A stretch of DNA of 5,419 nt from Truepera sp. Lineage in GTDB: Bacteria > Deinococcota > Deinococci > Deinococcales > Trueperaceae. The position numbers and the translations under genes are program-made. Where the stretch lies: NCBI GenBank assembly GCA_018333775.1, contig JAGXSO010000092.1:1-5419 (forward strand), given 5' to 3'. The number at the start of each line of letters is the position of its first letter. Within the stretch, counting starts at the first letter, position 1. Of this stretch, positions 1-5,419 are shown one piece after another. Below the pieces are notes generated by a model. That model did not search any database. It was given only the letters and a program-made list of their open reading frames with translations, and was not told where the DNA came from.

Positions 1-648
1 CTCGCCGGTAAGCCAGAAGATAGTGTGCTCGTTGACGTTCTCCAAATGGTCGCCCAGGCGCTCTAAGTACCGCCCCACATTCATCAGCTTCAAAGCCGTG
101 GTGATCACCTTGGGATTCTCCATCATATAGGTCAGCAGCTCCCGCTGGATCTGCTGGTACAGATCGTCGATCTCGTCGTCCATAGTCAGCCCCTGCTGTG
201 CCGCCCCGACATCCCCCTCGGCAATCGCCTGCATGGTCTTCTCGATCATCGCGCTGAGCACGACAAAGATCCGCTGCATATCGGTGTACTTCTTTAACGG
301 CGGTTGGGTCGCCAGCTCGGCCCCGGTCCGCGCTACGTGCTCGGCATAGTCCCCAGCCCGCTCGATATCGGACAGCGCCCGGTGCATCGCGCCTAAAAAG
401 CGCAGGTCGCGGGCAGCAGGCTGCCGCCGGGCGATGACGGTGAGAATCTTCTGCTCGAGCTCTTCTTGCAGCGCGTCAACCCGATGATCGTTCTCTACAC
501 ACTGCGCCGCTGCTTCCAGGTCGCCGTCAATCAGCGCCCGCTTTGCTAGCTGGCAGCTCTCGCGCACCAGGCTCAGCATCCGCACCACGTCGGCAGCGAT
601 CTCTTGGATGTTCTGATCAAGGGCATGCACGATTTCTAAGCTTAGCAT
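1..648 (-). CDS. phoU: PhoU-family phosphate signalling regulator (C-terminus cut by window edge)
   Basis: Cytoplasmic PhoU proteins link the Pst phosphate transporter to the PhoR/PhoB two-component system and damp phosphate uptake and Pho-regulon expression when phosphate is plentiful. My reading of the minus strand gives 216 residues with no stop, running off the left edge. The protein is all-helical with two PhoU repeats. Repeat 1 (about 1-105) has the acidic metal-site segment ENDHRVDALQEEL (52-64), then RRQPAARDLRFLGAMHRALSDIERAGDYAEHVA (74-106), which matches the family pattern QQPVAxDLR...DLERIGDxA. Repeat 2 has MDDEIDDLYQQI (156-167) and RYLERLGDHLENVNEH (193-208), the classic closing motif. 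Family members are about 215-235 residues, so only a few residues are missing after WLTGE. The ATG at 646-648 is the first plausible start; no clear Shine-Dalgarno precedes it. The gene diverges from the hexose mutase across 53 bp. A pst gene might lie beyond the left edge, but this cannot be seen. Confidence 0.95.
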   Translation of the reverse strand, partial: MLSLEIVHALDQNIQEIAADVVRMLSLVRESCQLAKRALIDGDLEAAAQCVENDHRVDALQEELEQKILTVIARRQPAARDLRFLGAMHRALSDIERAGDYAEHVARTGAELATQPPLKKYTDMQRIFVVLSAMIEKTMQAIAEGDVGAAQQGLTMDDEIDDLYQQIQRELLTYMMENPKVITTALKLMNVGRYLERLGDHLENVNEHTIFWLTGE

Positions 649-689
649 GGCCGCAGAGGTATCGGCGCCTAGTCGAGGGGCGCAAACGT

Positions 690-695
690 TATGCT
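690..695 (+). promoter_or_regulatory. Predicted -10 box of a leaderless promoter for the hexose-phosphate mutase gene
   Basis: TATGCT fits the TANNNT -10 consensus and ends 6 nt before the GTG at 702, so transcription would begin at or next to the start codon. There is no Shine-Dalgarno, and an in-frame TAA at 696-698 rules out any start upstream of codon 699. Such -10-to-start spacing is known for leaderless genes in Deinococcus. No convincing -35 element is seen. Confidence 0.55.
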
Positions 696-701
696 TAAGC
701 C

Positions 702-2102
702 GTGGAGCTTATTTTTGGCACTGACGGTTGGCGCGACATCATCGGCGAGCGCTTTACCTTTGCCAACGTCGCGCGGGTAGCGCAGGCCTATGCCGAACAC
801 CTGCTGGAACGCCGACAGCAGGCCGTGGTGGTCGGCTTCGATACCCGCTTCAACGGCGAGCTGTTTGCCCGCCGGGCCGCCGAGGTACTCGCTGCTAACG
901 GCCTGCGCGTGCTGCTGTCTAAGAGCTACCTGCCAACTCCGGCCCTATCGTTTGCGGTGACGCATTACGGCGCGGGTGGCGGAGTGATGTTAACCGCCTC
1001 CCATAACCCGCCCGCCTACTCAGGCTTCAAGCTCAAGGGGCCTTACGGCGGCACCGCTACGACCGATATCTATCGAGATGTCAGCGCGCGCCTCGTTAGC
1101 GGGCAGCGGGTGGCCGACTTCGATCCGTCGCGCCATACCATCGAACCGTTCGACATCCGCCGCCCTTACTATCAAGCGCTCATGCGGCTGGTTAACCTCG
1201 AAGCGCTGCGCAGCTTTCAGGGCCGGCTTGTTCACGATGCCATGGGCGGCGCAGCGGCGGGCTGGTTAAGCGGGTTCGTGCGGAGTGCCAAGCTGCCGCT
1301 TGAACTCTACGAGGTACACGCGGTCCCTAACCCGACCTTTTACGGTGTCAACCCCGAGCCGATCCCGGCCAATCTCGAGTCAGTCACGGCGGTGATGCAA
1401 GATCTAGGCGCGGTGTTCGCTACGGCCACCGATGGCGATGGCGATCGCTTAGGGGTAGTGCTGCCGGGCGGGGCGTACTTCAACTCGCACCAGATCTTTG
1501 CCGTGCTGTTAAGGCTAATGCACCAACGCGGCGGCGCGGGCCGGGTCATTAAGACCTTCACCGTATCGCGCGTAATTGAGCGCTTGGCGGCGCGGTACGG
1601 CCTCCCCTGCCTCGAGACGCCGGTTGGGTTTAAGTACATCGTCGATGCCATGCTGGAAGGTGAGGTGCTGATCGGCGGTGAGGAGTCGGGCGGGATCGGC
1701 GTGGCCGGACACCTCCCCGAGCGCGACGGCCTGGCCAACAGCCTGCTGCTGCTTGAGGCGGTAGCGACCTCCGGGCAGCCGCTGGCCGAGCTGTTCGCCG
1801 AGATCGAGCGCGCTACCGAGTGGAGCCATGCCTATGACCGCCGCGACCTGCTGCTAAAGGAAGGGGTCAGGGAAGCGTTGGCCGCTGCTCTAGCCGGCCC
1901 GCCGCAGCTCTTCGCCGGACGCGCCGTGGAGTCGATCGAGACACTAGATGGTGTCAAGCTCAACCTGTCGGGCCGGGCCTGGCTGCTGTTTCGGGCCAGC
2001 GGCACCGAGCCGCTATTGCGCATCTACTGCGAAGCACCCCATCCTGAAGAGGTCGAGGAGCTTTTAGCGGCGGCTCAGCGCTATGTCGAAGCACTCAGCT
2101 AG
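702..2102 (+). CDS. Phosphoglucomutase/phosphomannomutase, alpha-D-phosphohexomutase family
   Basis: A cytoplasmic enzyme that interconverts hexose 1-phosphates and 6-phosphates (glucose and/or mannose) through a phosphoserine intermediate, feeding glycogen, trehalose or nucleotide-sugar synthesis. At 466 residues it is of normal family length. All four active-site signatures are present in order: N-terminal FGTDGWRD (5-12); the phosphoserine loop TASHNP (98-103, catalytic Ser100); the Mg-binding loop DGDGDR (244-249); the sugar-specificity loop GGEESGG (325-331); and the phosphate-binding RASGTEP (431-437) in the C-terminal domain. GEESG is shared by glucose- and mannose-specific members, so I cannot fix the substrate; phosphoglucosamine mutase is less likely because that family usually has a different specificity loop. 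The GTG start is forced by an in-frame TAA six nucleotides upstream. It diverges from phoU and is followed after 76 bp by argB, which has its own promoter-like box. Confidence 0.95.
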   Translation: MELIFGTDGWRDIIGERFTFANVARVAQAYAEHLLERRQQAVVVGFDTRFNGELFARRAAEVLAANGLRVLLSKSYLPTPALSFAVTHYGAGGGVMLTASHNPPAYSGFKLKGPYGGTATTDIYRDVSARLVSGQRVADFDPSRHTIEPFDIRRPYYQALMRLVNLEALRSFQGRLVHDAMGGAAAGWLSGFVRSAKLPLELYEVHAVPNPTFYGVNPEPIPANLESVTAVMQDLGAVFATATDGDGDRLGVVLPGGAYFNSHQIFAVLLRLMHQRGGAGRVIKTFTVSRVIERLAARYGLPCLETPVGFKYIVDAMLEGEVLIGGEESGGIGVAGHLPERDGLANSLLLLEAVATSGQPLAELFAEIERATEWSHAYDRRDLLLKEGVREALAAALAGPPQLFAGRAVESIETLDGVKLNLSGRAWLLFRASGTEPLLRIYCEAPHPEEVEELLAAAQRYVEALS

Positions 2103-2165
2103 GGCGTATCCAGCCAAGCTAGTTTAAAGGTGTTCCACACCCTACTTCCCGCAGTCCCTTTCCGG

Positions 2166-2171
2166 TAAACT
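2166..2171 (+). promoter_or_regulatory. Predicted -10 box of a leaderless promoter for argB
   Basis: TAAACT matches the TANNNT consensus and lies 7 nt before the argB ATG at 2179, almost the same spacing as in front of the hexose mutase. The 2150-2178 segment holds no Shine-Dalgarno, which supports initiation on a leaderless transcript. No good -35 hexamer is visible 16-18 nt upstream. Confidence 0.55.
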
Positions 2172-2178
2172 TGAAGCC

Positions 2179-2940
2179 ATGCCGATAGTCATTAAATACG
2201 GTGGCCACGCCATGATCTCGGACAGTGCGCGGCAGGCAGTGGCAGCGCAGATCCGCCTGCTGGCCCAGCAAGGGCAGGAGCCGGTAGTAGTACACGGGGG
2301 CGGCCCCTTCATCGAGGCAGAGTTTAGGCGGGCCGGGGTAGCCAGCAGCTTTGTGCGCGGACTGCGCGTGACCAACGCCGATAGCCTGACCATCATCGAG
2401 CAGGTGCTGTCGCGACTTAGCAAGGTGCTGGCCCAGGAGATCGGCCCGGCGCTGGGCTTGAGCGGGCGCGACGCGCGCCTGTTAGTCGCCGAGCCGAAGC
2501 CCGAACTCGGCTTGGTCGGCACGGTGCGGCAGGTCAATACCGAGTTGATCCACACCCTGCTGGCAGCGCGATTAACACCCGTTATCGCCTGCATCGCCGG
2601 TAACGCCGCGGGCGACGATGCGCTTAACGTCAACGCCGATAATGTGGCGGGGGCGGTAGCCGGCGCGCTCGCTGCCCCGGTGGTGTTCTTGACCGATGTG
2701 GCCGGCGTGCTAGACGACCCCGCCCTGCCTGACAGCCTATTGTCCGTACTGCCGGAGAGCGACGCCCGCATGAGAATTGCCGATGGGCGCATTAAGGGCG
2801 GGATGATCCCCAAGGTCGAGGCCGCCATCACCGCCTTGGACCAGGGAGCGCGCTTTGCCGTCATCGCCGACGGCCGGCACCCAGAACTGCTGGCTCAGGC
2901 CGTGACCGGCAGTGCCGGCACGCGGGTGGTGAGATCATAA
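2179..2940 (+). CDS. argB: N-acetylglutamate kinase (arginine biosynthesis)
   Basis: Catalyses ATP-dependent phosphorylation of N-acetyl-L-glutamate, the second step of bacterial arginine synthesis, in the cytoplasm. The 253-residue amino-acid-kinase fold shows IKYGG (5-9, with Lys6 as the phosphate-binding lysine), VVHGGGP (37-43), GLRVT (61-65, Arg63 expected to hold the substrate carboxylate), NVNAD (150-154, with Asn150 and Asp154 in the active site), FLTDVAGVL (170-178) and GGMIPK (207-212, second catalytic Lys212). These correspond to Lys8, Asp162 and Lys217 of E. coli ArgB. The protein begins directly at the first beta strand and ends in AGTRVV, resembling the short E. coli form. It lacks the extra N-terminal helix typical of arginine-inhibited hexameric enzymes, so it may not be feedback-inhibited (inference). 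LysZ of the LysW lysine pathway is a relative, but the GGGP and NVNAD motifs favour ArgB. The cyclase gene follows 17 bp after the TAA. Confidence 0.93.
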   Translation: MPIVIKYGGHAMISDSARQAVAAQIRLLAQQGQEPVVVHGGGPFIEAEFRRAGVASSFVRGLRVTNADSLTIIEQVLSRLSKVLAQEIGPALGLSGRDARLLVAEPKPELGLVGTVRQVNTELIHTLLAARLTPVIACIAGNAAGDDALNVNADNVAGAVAGALAAPVVFLTDVAGVLDDPALPDSLLSVLPESDARMRIADGRIKGGMIPKVEAAITALDQGARFAVIADGRHPELLAQAVTGSAGTRVVRS

Positions 2941-2957
2941 TTGTTGGGCGAAGCCTT

Positions 2958-4238
2958 GTGGACGATCTGCTGGTGGTGGGTGCCGGCCCCGCCGGGCTGG
3001 CCATCACCGCCGCTGCTGTTAAGGAAGGGCTGAGTGTCGTTAACCTCAGCCCCGGCGGCGTGACGCCGTGGCGCAACACCTATGGGATATGGCAAGACGA
3101 GCTATCACCGCTGGGGCTTACCGGCCTGCTAGCCAACCGCTGGCAGGACGTCGGCGCCTACTTCGGCCCCCAGGAGACCGCGCTGCGGCGGGTCTACGGG
3201 CGGCTGGATAACGACCGGCTACAAGCGCACCTGCTTGACTGCACACAGGGCCGGGCGCGTTGGCTCCATGGCGCGGCGGTCGGCGTCCGGCACGATGAGC
3301 GCGGCTCGAGCCTCAGCCTCGGCGATGGGCGGGAGGTCAGGGCGCGGCTAGTAATCGATGCTAGCGGACACAACCCTGCGCTCGTCACTCGCCCCCCCCA
3401 TCCGCCGCTGGCCTACCAGGCCGCCTACGGCGTTCTGGGCACCTTTACCAAGCCCCCCTTGCGACCTGGGCAGCTGCTGTTCATGGACTACCGCAAGGCT
3501 TCGCCCGACCATAAGGCTTCGCCCGACCATAAGGCTTCGCCCGACCATTCCGACTTCCCAGCGGCATCCGGCCCGCCGACCTTCCTCTACGGCATGGACC
3601 TGGGCGACGGCCGCTTCTTCCTGGAGGAGACCTCGCTGGCTGCCCGGCCCGCCGTGAGCTTTGCGCAGCTCAAGGGCCGGCTCGAGCAGCGCCTGGCGCA
3701 GCTAGGGACAGCCCTGCGCGAGGTTCACGACACTGAGCGGGTGCTGTTCCCGATGAACGCGCCGCTACCGGCCCCACAGCGGGTGATCGGCTTCGGTGGG
3801 GCAGCCAGCATGGTACACCCCGCCTCGGGCTACATGATAGGTTCGGTGCTAACTTTCGCCCCATTACTGGCCGCCTCCGTGCGCCGTGGGCTTGACCGCG
3901 GATCGCCGCTCGAGCAGATCGCTCGGCAGGCCTGGGCTACCCTTTGGAGCGATGCGCGGCAACGACAGCGCCAGCTCTACCTAACGGGGCTCGAAACGCT
4001 AATGAGCTTTGATGCACCGCAGATCAGAAGCCATTTTGCCAACTTCTTTGCCCTCCCTGAGCCGTTATGGCAGGGGTATCTGAGCGGTACCCTGTCAACC
4101 TCGGCACTAGCTGACACCATGTGGCAACTGTTCCGACGCGCCCCGCCGGCTTTGCGCCTGGCGCTGATGCGCAGCGCACTGGGCCGGGGGAGTGGGCCGC
4201 TGTGGCAAGCCTTCAAGCCTAGGCTTTTCAGCCGCTAG
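2958..4238 (+). CDS. crtL: Lycopene beta-cyclase, CrtL type
   Basis: Flavoprotein that folds one or both ends of lycopene into beta-ionone rings, a step toward gamma/beta-carotene and derived pigments; it works at the membrane on a lipid substrate without net redox change. The 426 residues carry an N-terminal dinucleotide-binding GAGPAG (8-13), NTYGIWQDEL (40-49), YGRLDNDRL (80-88), VIDASGH (132-138), FMDYR (175-179), the catalytic FLEET motif (221-225), and a substrate-domain segment from IGFGGAASMVHP to GYMIG (277-295). The C-terminal LFRRAPP-type tail also looks intact. The YGIWQDEL...DVGAYFGP layout resembles Deinococcus CrtL more than plant enzymes. Residues 180-197 are three copies of KASPDH, an apparent loop expansion. 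The GTG start gives the beta strand of the flavin fold at once and has no strong Shine-Dalgarno. A 17-bp gap after argB suggests co-transcription, although a CATAAT hexamer at 2936-2941 could be an internal promoter. Confidence 0.93.
   Translation: MDDLLVVGAGPAGLAITAAAVKEGLSVVNLSPGGVTPWRNTYGIWQDELSPLGLTGLLANRWQDVGAYFGPQETALRRVYGRLDNDRLQAHLLDCTQGRARWLHGAAVGVRHDERGSSLSLGDGREVRARLVIDASGHNPALVTRPPHPPLAYQAAYGVLGTFTKPPLRPGQLLFMDYRKASPDHKASPDHKASPDHSDFPAASGPPTFLYGMDLGDGRFFLEETSLAARPAVSFAQLKGRLEQRLAQLGTALREVHDTERVLFPMNAPLPAPQRVIGFGGAASMVHPASGYMIGSVLTFAPLLAASVRRGLDRGSPLEQIARQAWATLWSDARQRQRQLYLTGLETLMSFDAPQIRSHFANFFALPEPLWQGYLSGTLSTSALADTMWQLFRRAPPALRLALMRSALGRGSGPLWQAFKPRLFSR
3495..3548 (+). repeat. 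Three perfect 18-bp tandem repeats inside the lycopene cyclase gene
   Basis: The unit AAGGCTTCGCCCGACCAT occurs three times head to tail (3495-3512, 3513-3530, 3531-3548) with no mismatch. Each copy encodes KASPDH and keeps the frame, inserting 12 residues beyond a single copy between FMDYR and the PTFLYGMDL strand. Exact identity, including third codon positions, points to recent duplication by replication slippage. Confidence 0.97.
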
Positions 4239-4312
4239 CCTTCGGGCATCGGTCACTGCTAAACCGGGCCGCTACCGCCACAATCGTGATATGAGCTTAT
4301 CCCCAGGGCGCC

Positions 4313-4333
4313 TCATGATGATCCTCATAATGA
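4313..4333. promoter_or_regulatory. Pair of TCATNATGA palindromes, possible operator
   Basis: TCATGATGA (4313-4321) and TCATAATGA (4325-4333) are each palindromic around the centre base and are separated by TCC, giving a 12-bp repeat period. The right copy contains the CATAAT hexamer, so a protein bound here could block a promoter. The regulator is unknown, and the whole 21 bp is also an imperfect inverted repeat. Confidence 0.3.
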
Positions 4334-4350
4334 CACCGTCGCACCATCAG

Positions 4351-4362
4351 AGGGGGAAGGGG
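4351..4362 (+). promoter_or_regulatory. Shine-Dalgarno-like purine block before the FlaA1/CapD-type gene
   Basis: AGGGGGAAGGGG ends 11 nt before the GTG at 4374 and 26 nt before the GTG at 4389. This is the only strong purine-rich ribosome-binding candidate in the window, and it favours the upstream start, though its spacing is on the long side. Confidence 0.45.
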
Positions 4363-4373
4363 CTGTTCAAGCC

Positions 4374-5419
4374 GTGGACCAGCACGCTGTGAGAGCGACA
4401 GCAACCTCCCCCCTGGCCTTGAGGTCGCCTTTTGCCATCAAGCTTGCCATCGACTTGGGCATATTGCTGCTGGCTACGCCGCTGGCCTTTGCGCTCCGCT
4501 ACGACTGGCTAACCCCCGCCTCGGGAGTTAACAGCATCGTGCTAATGAGCTTCGCTATGGCTGCGGCAAAGACGGTGGCCTTTGGCGCCTTTGGGGTGTT
4601 TAACCAGTCGTGGCAACGGTTTGCCTTCCACGACTTGGGCGCTCTGGTCAAGGCCGTTGCCGCGGTGATGCTGCCAACCTCGCTGCTGCTGCTGTTTCTC
4701 GGCCCCAGCCTGATGGTGCCCCGCTCCATCCCGCTGATCGATGGGCTCCTGACCCTGTCGCTGATGGCGGCAGTCCGTGCCGTCGCCCGCTACAGCCATG
4801 AGGCCCGCCTCCTGCAAGTCGCCAGTACTTCGGGGCGTGGCCGTAGAGTGTTGGTGATTGGAGCGGGTGAAGCAGGGTCGCTGATCGTCCGCGAAATGCT
4901 CCGCCACCCCGAGACCGGACTGCGCCCGGTCGGCTTCCTAGATGATGACCCGACCAAGCAGCGTGCCCGCATCGCTACCGTGCCGGTGCTCGGCACCCTC
5001 GAGGTGCTGGAGAAGGTGGTGACGCAGCTAAACGTCGATGAGGTGTTGATCGCCATCCCTTCCGCTGAAGGGCGCGTCATTCGCGGCCTAATCGAGCGCC
5101 TCACCGCAGTACGGCCCGGCATCCGTTACCGCACCATGCCGGGCGTCTACGAGCTGCTAAGCGGGCGGGTCGGCATCAGCCGCATCCGCGAGGTCGATAT
5201 CGAAGACCTGTTGCGCCGTCCGCCGGTACAGCTCGATAGCGATAAGATCCTCGGCTACCTCGAAGGGCAGACGGTGATGGTGACCGGCGCGGGCGGCTCG
5301 ATCGGCTCCGAGTTAGTCCGCCAGATCTGCCGCTTTCACCCCAAAGAGCTGATCCTGTTCGGTCACGGCGAAAACTCGATCTACCAGCTCGAGCGCGAAC
5401 TTGACCGCGACTGGCCGGA
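4374..5419 (+). CDS. FlaA1/CapD/WbpM-type nucleotide-sugar epimerase/dehydratase, N-terminal part
   Basis: Membrane-anchored proteins of this family act on UDP-N-acetylglucosamine-type sugars, usually as 4,6-dehydratases or epimerases, making activated deoxy- or amino-sugars for capsule, O-antigen or glycoprotein glycans. I read 348 residues with no stop, running off the right edge; full members have about 600-650. Four hydrophobic segments (about 20-42, 52-76, 89-110, 117-138) form the membrane anchor. A first Rossmann-like domain follows with VLVIGAGEAG (159-168) and GFLDDDP (187-193), then the conserved linker RRPPVQLD (281-288), and the short-chain dehydrogenase NAD site VTGAGGSIGSEL (303-314) with GENSIYQLE (332-340). 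The catalytic residues lie beyond the edge, so exact activity cannot be told. The start is uncertain: GTG 4374 suits the purine block, GTG 4389 is five codons shorter; the frame is open back to a TGA at 4287. It sits 135 bp after crtL and probably opens a polysaccharide cluster. Confidence 0.9.
   Translation, partial: MDQHAVRATATSPLALRSPFAIKLAIDLGILLLATPLAFALRYDWLTPASGVNSIVLMSFAMAAAKTVAFGAFGVFNQSWQRFAFHDLGALVKAVAAVMLPTSLLLLFLGPSLMVPRSIPLIDGLLTLSLMAAVRAVARYSHEARLLQVASTSGRGRRVLVIGAGEAGSLIVREMLRHPETGLRPVGFLDDDPTKQRARIATVPVLGTLEVLEKVVTQLNVDEVLIAIPSAEGRVIRGLIERLTAVRPGIRYRTMPGVYELLSGRVGISRIREVDIEDLLRRPPVQLDSDKILGYLEGQTVMVTGAGGSIGSELVRQICRFHPKELILFGHGENSIYQLERELDRDWP

Larger units (their letters stand above)
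4239..4373. other. Intergenic region and likely leader of the polysaccharide gene
   Basis: This 135-bp stretch holds a pair of TCATNATGA motifs, a CATAAT -10-like hexamer at 4326-4331 and a purine-rich block at 4351-4362. A 33-codon open frame (4291-4392) crosses it and ends in a GTGA overlap with the alternative dehydratase start. No good -35 box or convincing terminator was found. Confidence 0.6.

Noticed and set aside
2129..2141. GGTGT-TCC-ACACC hairpin between the hexose mutase and argB, as a terminator
   Set aside because: A five-base-pair stem with no T tract on the plus strand. It could attenuate or be chance; there is not enough to annotate.
2142..2864. A 240-codon open frame on the minus strand opposite argB
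   Set aside because: Its product is rich in Ala, Ser, Arg and Thr with no recognisable motif, and it lies antisense to a clearly functional argB. Long antisense frames are expected in GC-rich genes.
3348..3548. Minus-strand frame encoding repeated MVGRSL and a plus-strand frame with repeated LRPTIR
   Set aside because: Both are alternate-frame readings of the 18-bp repeat in the cyclase gene and have no independent support.
4207..4228. AAGCCT/AGGCTT hairpin followed by a short T run at the end of the cyclase gene, as a terminator
   Set aside because: The stem is only six base pairs, the T tract is four bases and partly within the stem, and it lies before the stop codon. Too weak to call.
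4542..5122. Overlapping minus-strand open frames opposite the dehydratase gene (4542-4907 and 4790-5122)
   Set aside because: Low-complexity compositions rich in Arg, Ser, Gln and His with no known domain, whereas the plus-strand frame shows full family motifs.
1..5419. CRISPR array, tRNA/rRNA genes, insertion sequence ends, toxin-antitoxin or phage genes
   Set aside because: Nothing matching these was found by eye on either strand. The only repeat array is the three-unit coding repeat in crtL, which has no spacers.

Overview
This GC-rich window carries five protein genes, two of them cut by its edges. The gene content (a lycopene cyclase with the YGxWxDEL / DVxAYxGP features I associate with Deinococcus-type CrtL, an ArgB and a PhoU that also look Deinococcus-like) and start sites that appear leaderless suggest the Deinococcota, perhaps the Truepera/Deinococcus side. 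This is inference from remembered family features, not from a database search.

Layout: (1) 1-648, minus strand: phoU, a phosphate-signalling regulator, missing only its last few residues at the left edge. (2) A 53-bp divergent intergenic region with a clean -10 box for the next gene. (3) 702-2102, plus: a phosphoglucomutase/phosphomannomutase with every catalytic motif intact. (4) A 76-bp gap ending in a -10 box 7 nt before the argB ATG. (5) 2179-2940: argB, N-acetylglutamate kinase. (6) 2958-4238: crtL-type lycopene beta-cyclase, 17 bp after argB and probably co-transcribed with it, containing three perfect copies of an 18-bp in-frame repeat. (7) A 135-bp intergenic region with a repeated palindromic motif, a -10-like hexamer and a purine-rich Shine-Dalgarno-like stretch. 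(8) 4374 to the right edge: the N-terminal half of a membrane-anchored FlaA1/CapD/WbpM-type nucleotide-sugar epimerase/dehydratase, the usual first gene of a surface-polysaccharide locus.

Functional logic: the hexose-phosphate mutase and the nucleotide-sugar dehydratase both fit supply of activated sugars for a cell-surface polysaccharide, whose cluster probably continues to the right. argB (arginine synthesis) and crtL (carotenoid ring formation) share no pathway with each other or with the flanks, so the plus-strand set looks like a housekeeping array rather than one system. I see no RNA genes, CRISPR array, insertion sequence or phage gene, and no evidence of a new defence or mobile system. 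The points most worth a second look are the tandem repeat expansion inside lycopene cyclase, the apparent mix of leaderless and Shine-Dalgarno starts, and the structured leader of the dehydratase gene.
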